Assembly (NCBI GenBank): GCA_040389165.1
Contig: JAZKAK010000010.1
Span: 1-9,647 of the forward strand
Length of the DNA: 9,647 nt
Direction of reading: 5' to 3'
DNA from: CAIOTO01 sp040389165
GTDB lineage: Bacteria > Pseudomonadota > Alphaproteobacteria > Paracaedibacterales > CAIOTO01
Shown here: positions 6,841 through 9,647 of the stretch, one piece after another
How positions within the stretch are numbered: the stretch's first letter is position 1
Layout: the number at the start of each line of letters is the position of its first letter
Translations under genes and position numbers: made by a program
The notes under the pieces: model-generated
Databases searched by the model: none
What the model was told of the DNA's origin: nothing
The model's input: only the letters and a program-made list of their open reading frames with translations

Positions 6841-8742
6841 TCATTTCCGATCCTTCTCACGAAACAATCGAACGCTACGCATTGAAATGATCAAAACAGA
6901 CATCACAATCAAACCACATCCTAACACCAACCATAGCAGCCCTGATTTTTCATGAAACGTTATGGCAATACTGCTGTTCGATAAACGTTCTATGTTTGTA
7001 ATCATCAGTACATGCTGACCTAAAAGACCAAAATCGGCTTTGACGCGCTGTAATTGCGAGCTATGAAAGAATTGTCGCGCAGGGGTAAGAATAAGTGAAT
7101 TGCCGCCAGCTTTGTCTCCCCTTTTGATGAAAATACGCATGCTCTGATTGGCTTTAAAAGGCTCGGCAACTTCTGACATACCTTCATACGTCATATTGTA
7201 AGACATGTGACTAAACGGCACTCCGCGCACAAGTGTTAATGTCGTTTCAGGCGGGCCATCGCTATAACTTGCAAGCCCAATCAAACACAAGCCAACGCCC
7301 ATATGTGCAAACGAAACACTCGGTTTCACGCGACATAAAGGCAACATTGCGCCCACACAAAGAGCACCGCTCGCACCTAAAAGAAAACACGGAAAAGCAA
7401 GATGCGCGTACATAGTTACATAAAGAATAACGCCTAAAAGCGCCATCGTCAGTGGAGCGCCAACATGAATCCCCTTATGTGGGGCAAGCATCATAAGAAT
7501 GGCGATAAGCACCCAAATTGGTAATAAGAGTGTATTAAAGAAAGATGCATCTAAGGCAAAATCAAAAAGTACGGGGACAAACAAACCCAAAACAAGCAGA
7601 AATAACGTGAAGCAAAGCAAATAAATACCAACTTTTAAGAATGGAATGGCATTCAGCATCGCACTATTCCATTGCCACTGCGCCGCTAATTCGTGCGGCG
7701 GTAATTGCTGCGGCGCTAATTGCTGCGGTGATGCTCTCTGCGCTGGTGCCTGCTCTGGATTCATGCGCATCTGTGTGGCTCTTGATAACAGTAAAATCGG
7801 CATGCTTGCAAAAAAAGCCATTGCACCCAACACCCAAAAAGCCAACACATCATTTGCAAAACTATGCACGGACACTAAAATTCCAGAACGAACAGCCCAA
7901 AGACTGATCATAACACATACAAATGGAACACCAGAAATCCACGGATTTCGTTTCAACTCGCTCGGCGCCGTATGAAATACAATCAATGCAGATAACCACG
8001 GCAAAAGCGATGCTGTTTCCACCGGATCCCAAAACCAAAAGCCACCCCATCCAAGTTGTGTGAATGCCCAAAAGCTACCCAACGCAATAGCAAGCGTAAG
8101 AACACCAAACGCAATTTTTGTTTGCTGCTGTATCCATGGAATAAGCGTCGCATCATCCGTTCTATACAACCAAAGGCTCAACACATACGGCGTAAATAAC
8201 CACGTTACCCCCAAATACAACAACGGCGGGTGCCACACCATGTTCATGTCATAAAGCAAAGGGTTTAAACCTTGACCTGTCTCAAATAGCTGCGCCGTCG
8301 GTGTCGACCAAAAAGGATTCGCCTCCATCAATAGATAAAAGCCAATCATACCGTTCAACAGTCCCAGAATACGTCTTCGAAAGCGTTCACTATCAGGCGG
8401 CAAGCGCAGAATGTACGTTGTGCTATTGAGGATAACCAGCCAGATAAAGAGAGACGTTTCATGATGACTCCACAAACTGGCGATACGATAATGGATCGCT
8501 TGTGCCGGGTGATTGTTTTGCAGAACAAACAAATAGCGTGTATCGACCACAATGTGCACAGATAAGGCCCAGATGAAAAGCACACATAAAAGAGCTCCGT
8601 TAGTATAACGTATCGCGTTTCCTGTGTTCGTTTTACGAATACATAGAAGCCCCTCGAACAGAACGAATAGCGTAAACAACCCTTGCGCAACAAAGGGGTG
8701 CGTTAGCGCGTTCAAGAAATCGGCAAAAAGGGGATAATCCAT
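6841..8742 (-). CDS. ccmF: Cytochrome c maturation haem lyase subunit CcmF
   Basis: CcmF is the multi-pass inner-membrane core of the System I haem lyase. It takes haem from holo-CcmE and, with CcmH/CcmI, attaches it to the CXXCH motif of apocytochrome c. The 633-aa length is close to the family norm and many hydrophobic helices are evident. The tryptophan-rich WWD signature is clear at GWGGFWFWDPVETASLLPWL (231-250). All four functional histidines have counterparts: His171 (HPP) and His293 (SVHSF) match the periplasmic pair, and His257 and His480 (FAHMG) match the pair in the membrane. Residues 330-356 form a Pro/Gln/Ala-rich, presumably cytoplasmic loop encoded by 15-bp tandem repeats. The ribosome site is weak. 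No other ccm gene is adjacent, and such scattering is known in Rickettsiales. The terminator at 6748-6793 supports single-gene transcription. Confidence 0.95.
   Translation of the reverse strand: MDYPLFADFLNALTHPFVAQGLFTLFVLFEGLLCIRKTNTGNAIRYTNGALLCVLFIWALSVHIVVDTRYLFVLQNNHPAQAIHYRIASLWSHHETSLFIWLVILNSTTYILRLPPDSERFRRRILGLLNGMIGFYLLMEANPFWSTPTAQLFETGQGLNPLLYDMNMVWHPPLLYLGVTWLFTPYVLSLWLYRTDDATLIPWIQQQTKIAFGVLTLAIALGSFWAFTQLGWGGFWFWDPVETASLLPWLSALIVFHTAPSELKRNPWISGVPFVCVMISLWAVRSGILVSVHSFANDVLAFWVLGAMAFFASMPILLLSRATQMRMNPEQAPAQRASPQQLAPQQLPPHELAAQWQWNSAMLNAIPFLKVGIYLLCFTLFLLVLGLFVPVLFDFALDASFFNTLLLPIWVLIAILMMLAPHKGIHVGAPLTMALLGVILYVTMYAHLAFPCFLLGASGALCVGAMLPLCRVKPSVSFAHMGVGLCLIGLASYSDGPPETTLTLVRGVPFSHMSYNMTYEGMSEVAEPFKANQSMRIFIKRGDKAGGNSLILTPARQFFHSSQLQRVKADFGLLGQHVLMITNIERLSNSSIAITFHEKSGLLWLVLGCGLIVMSVLIISMRSVRLFREKDRK
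7681..7740 (-). repeat. 15-bp tandem repeat inside ccmF
   Basis: Three clear 15-bp units (7711-7725, 7696-7710, 7681-7695) encode QQLAP, QQLPP and HELAA. An older, more diverged unit (7726-7740, QRASP) precedes them, and possibly another (7741-7755, EQAPA). Because the unit is a multiple of three, copy changes lengthen or shorten a loop (residues 330-354) without breaking the frame. Confidence 0.75.
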
Positions 8743-8940
8743 AAATTCAATAAGGCAGCATGCATGTTAAACGAGCGTATCTTATTTTAGGTGCAGTTAC
8801 CACAAAAGTTACCATGAGAATTATCGTGAAAACACATCACAAAGCAGCTTGCGTTTTGGTGTCAAACTGTACATATTATTAACAATATTGTAAAAATTTT
8901 ATGTATTTTACGCAGGGTGCACGTTTTATTCCTCTGTGCA
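8743..8940. other. Intergenic region upstream of ccmF, promoters uncertain
   Basis: I see no gene here. For ccmF (minus strand) the best -10-like box is TAAAAT at 8789-8784, with a poor -35. A perfect TTGACA at 8865-8860 has only TGTGAT at 8841-8836 (18-nt spacing) as partner. An 8-bp direct repeat AGTTACCA occurs at 8795-8802 and 8807-8814. For the plus strand, TTAACA (8879-8884) followed by an AT-rich stretch is a weak possibility. None of these can be called a promoter with confidence. Confidence 0.35.
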
Positions 8941-9010
8941 TTGCCCGTCCCCGGGCGTGATCCGGGGATCAATCCGGGCATCTAGATCACTGGGTCACGG
9001 CCCGGTGAAT
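8941..9010. repeat. GC-rich palindromic intergenic repeat
   Basis: The segment contains two hairpins. TCCCCGG (8948-8954) pairs with CCGGGGA (8962-8968), and TCACTGGG (8987-8994) pairs with CCCGGTGA (9001-9008) with one G-T pair. The left part, CCCCGGGCGTGATCCGGGGA, has the same plan as the arms of the 594-724 element (CTTCGGACTTGATCCGAAGA) with C/G replacing T/A in the stem. It is thus a diverged relative whose outer inverted arm has decayed. It stands out as a GC-rich island in an AT-rich spacer. Confidence 0.65.
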
Positions 9011-9019
9011 ACACGAAAA

Positions 9020-9033
9020 TAAACCTAGGTTTA
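9020..9033. promoter_or_regulatory. 14-bp perfect palindrome, possible operator
   Basis: TAAACCTAGGTTTA is a perfect dyad 48 nt before the start codon of the ankyrin-like gene. The location fits a regulator site near a promoter, but no clear -35/-10 pair adjoins it. Confidence 0.3.
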
Positions 9034-9070
9034 AAAAAGCGTGCACACTGCAATTATTTTTAATTCAAAT

Positions 9071-9075
9071 AGGAG
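9071..9075 (+). promoter_or_regulatory. Strong Shine-Dalgarno of the ankyrin-like gene
   Basis: AGGAG lies 6 nt before ATG 9082. It is the best ribosome site in the window and fixes the start of this gene. Confidence 0.75.
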
Positions 9076-9081
9076 ACAATT

Positions 9082-9624
9082 ATGCTAAAAACTATAGTAG
9101 TATTAATGACATTTTCACTTCCCCATGTAAGCATGGCTATGGATGCGCGTCATCAAGATTTATTAACTGCAGCGCGCTCTGGCGATGTCGTTACGCTCAA
9201 GACTTTTCTATCGCCAGCAGACAGCACCATAGAAAAATACACGCCAACCGAGCATGAGACAAGAGAGCTCGCTAACGCAGCTTTCGTGAACAAAAGAAGC
9301 GCTATACTAAGAACTCTTTTGGAAATTCCATCATTATCATGCCCAGTAAATCTTTCAGATCCTACCATCAACATTGATAAGTCAAACGATATATTTGCTT
9401 ACAATATCTGTTCACGAACAGCATTTTGCCATATTTCTATAAAAACACCGAATTGCAATATTCACACAACGCGCCCAATCACGTATACCGAGACAAATGA
9501 GCGTTGGCAGTTCATTTTTGAATTCTTCAAAATGGCCGAAGAGCTTGGACACACACAGCTTGTTAGTTTCATTGTGCAGAAAGCGCATTTATATAATACC
9601 ATTTTACGGAATAAATTAACTTAA
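9082..9624 (+). CDS. Small exported ankyrin-like protein, unknown function
   Basis: This 180-aa protein has a signal peptide, MLKTIVVLMTFSLPHVSMA (1-19), with a likely cut after SMA. Just after it, DLLTAARSGDVVTLKTFLS (26-44) has the form of an ankyrin repeat helix pair. ELANAAFVNKRSAILRTLLE (62-81) and MAEELGHTQLVSFIVQKA (151-168) look like further, diverged units. Between them (about 85-130) is an insert with five Cys (CPVNL, NICSRTAFCH, PNCNIH), which could form disulfides after export. Too few consensus residues remain for a confident ankyrin count. The gene stands alone with its own strong ribosome site. Short exported ankyrin proteins in intracellular alphaproteobacteria are often thought to act on host proteins; that role here is only an inference. 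It appears complete, with its stop 23 nt before the window end. Confidence 0.75.
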   Translation: MLKTIVVLMTFSLPHVSMAMDARHQDLLTAARSGDVVTLKTFLSPADSTIEKYTPTEHETRELANAAFVNKRSAILRTLLEIPSLSCPVNLSDPTINIDKSNDIFAYNICSRTAFCHISIKTPNCNIHTTRPITYTETNERWQFIFEFFKMAEELGHTQLVSFIVQKAHLYNTILRNKLT

Positions 9625-9647
9625 TATCCATACCCACATACGCTTTT

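Noticed and set aside
7646..7975. Plus-strand frame encoding a striking Cys-rich peptide (NSCGGNCCGANCCGDALC)
   Set aside because: The Cys-rich part is the antisense of the 15-bp repeat in ccmF. It has no ribosome site, and ccmF is certain on the other strand.

Overview
The window looks like chromosomal DNA of an alphaproteobacterium, most likely a host-associated lineage of the Holosporales/Rickettsiales type. This is an inference from four things: the alphaproteobacterial style of Ddl, FtsQ and RuvB; a moderately AT-rich composition; intergenic palindromic repeats that begin TTGTCAT; and two Sec-exported proteins built from eukaryote-like helical repeats (TPR-like and ankyrin-like) set among housekeeping genes. 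No rRNA, tRNA, transposase or CRISPR array was found.

Layout. Positions 1-99 hold the end of a repeat and a possible promoter. Positions 100-429 encode a small exported protein, possibly a lipoprotein, whose 5' end contains a perfect 14-bp hairpin. Positions 430-884 are non-coding and repeat-rich: a 131-bp MITE-like element with 30-bp inverted arms (594-724), then a decayed tandem array of 23-bp units (728-839). The + strand operon ddl-ftsQ-ruvB (885-3794) follows, with genes overlapping or 1 nt apart. It joins peptidoglycan precursor synthesis and cell division to Holliday-junction migration. After a near-consensus sigma-70 promoter (3853-3881), a 941-aa exported solenoid protein of unknown function occupies 3914-6739. 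A hairpin with a T-tract on the minus strand (6748-6793) separates it from the convergent gene ccmF (8742-6841, minus strand), the cytochrome c maturation haem lyase subunit. ccmF stands alone here and carries an in-frame 15-bp tandem repeat. The 339-bp gap 8743-9081 holds a GC-rich palindromic repeat and a 14-bp palindrome. It leads into a 180-aa exported protein with ankyrin-like helices (9082-9624).

How the genes fit together. Ddl makes the D-Ala-D-Ala dipeptide for lipid II, FtsQ is the divisome scaffold in the inner membrane, and RuvB is the motor of RuvAB branch migration. In most alphaproteobacteria ddl-ftsQ is embedded in a larger mur/fts (dcw) cluster. Here it is cut off upstream by repeats and continued downstream by ruvB. 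CcmF shows that the organism matures c-type cytochromes by System I. The two exported repeat proteins are the accessory part of the window and the best candidates for something undescribed. No multi-gene novel system can be demonstrated from this sequence alone.
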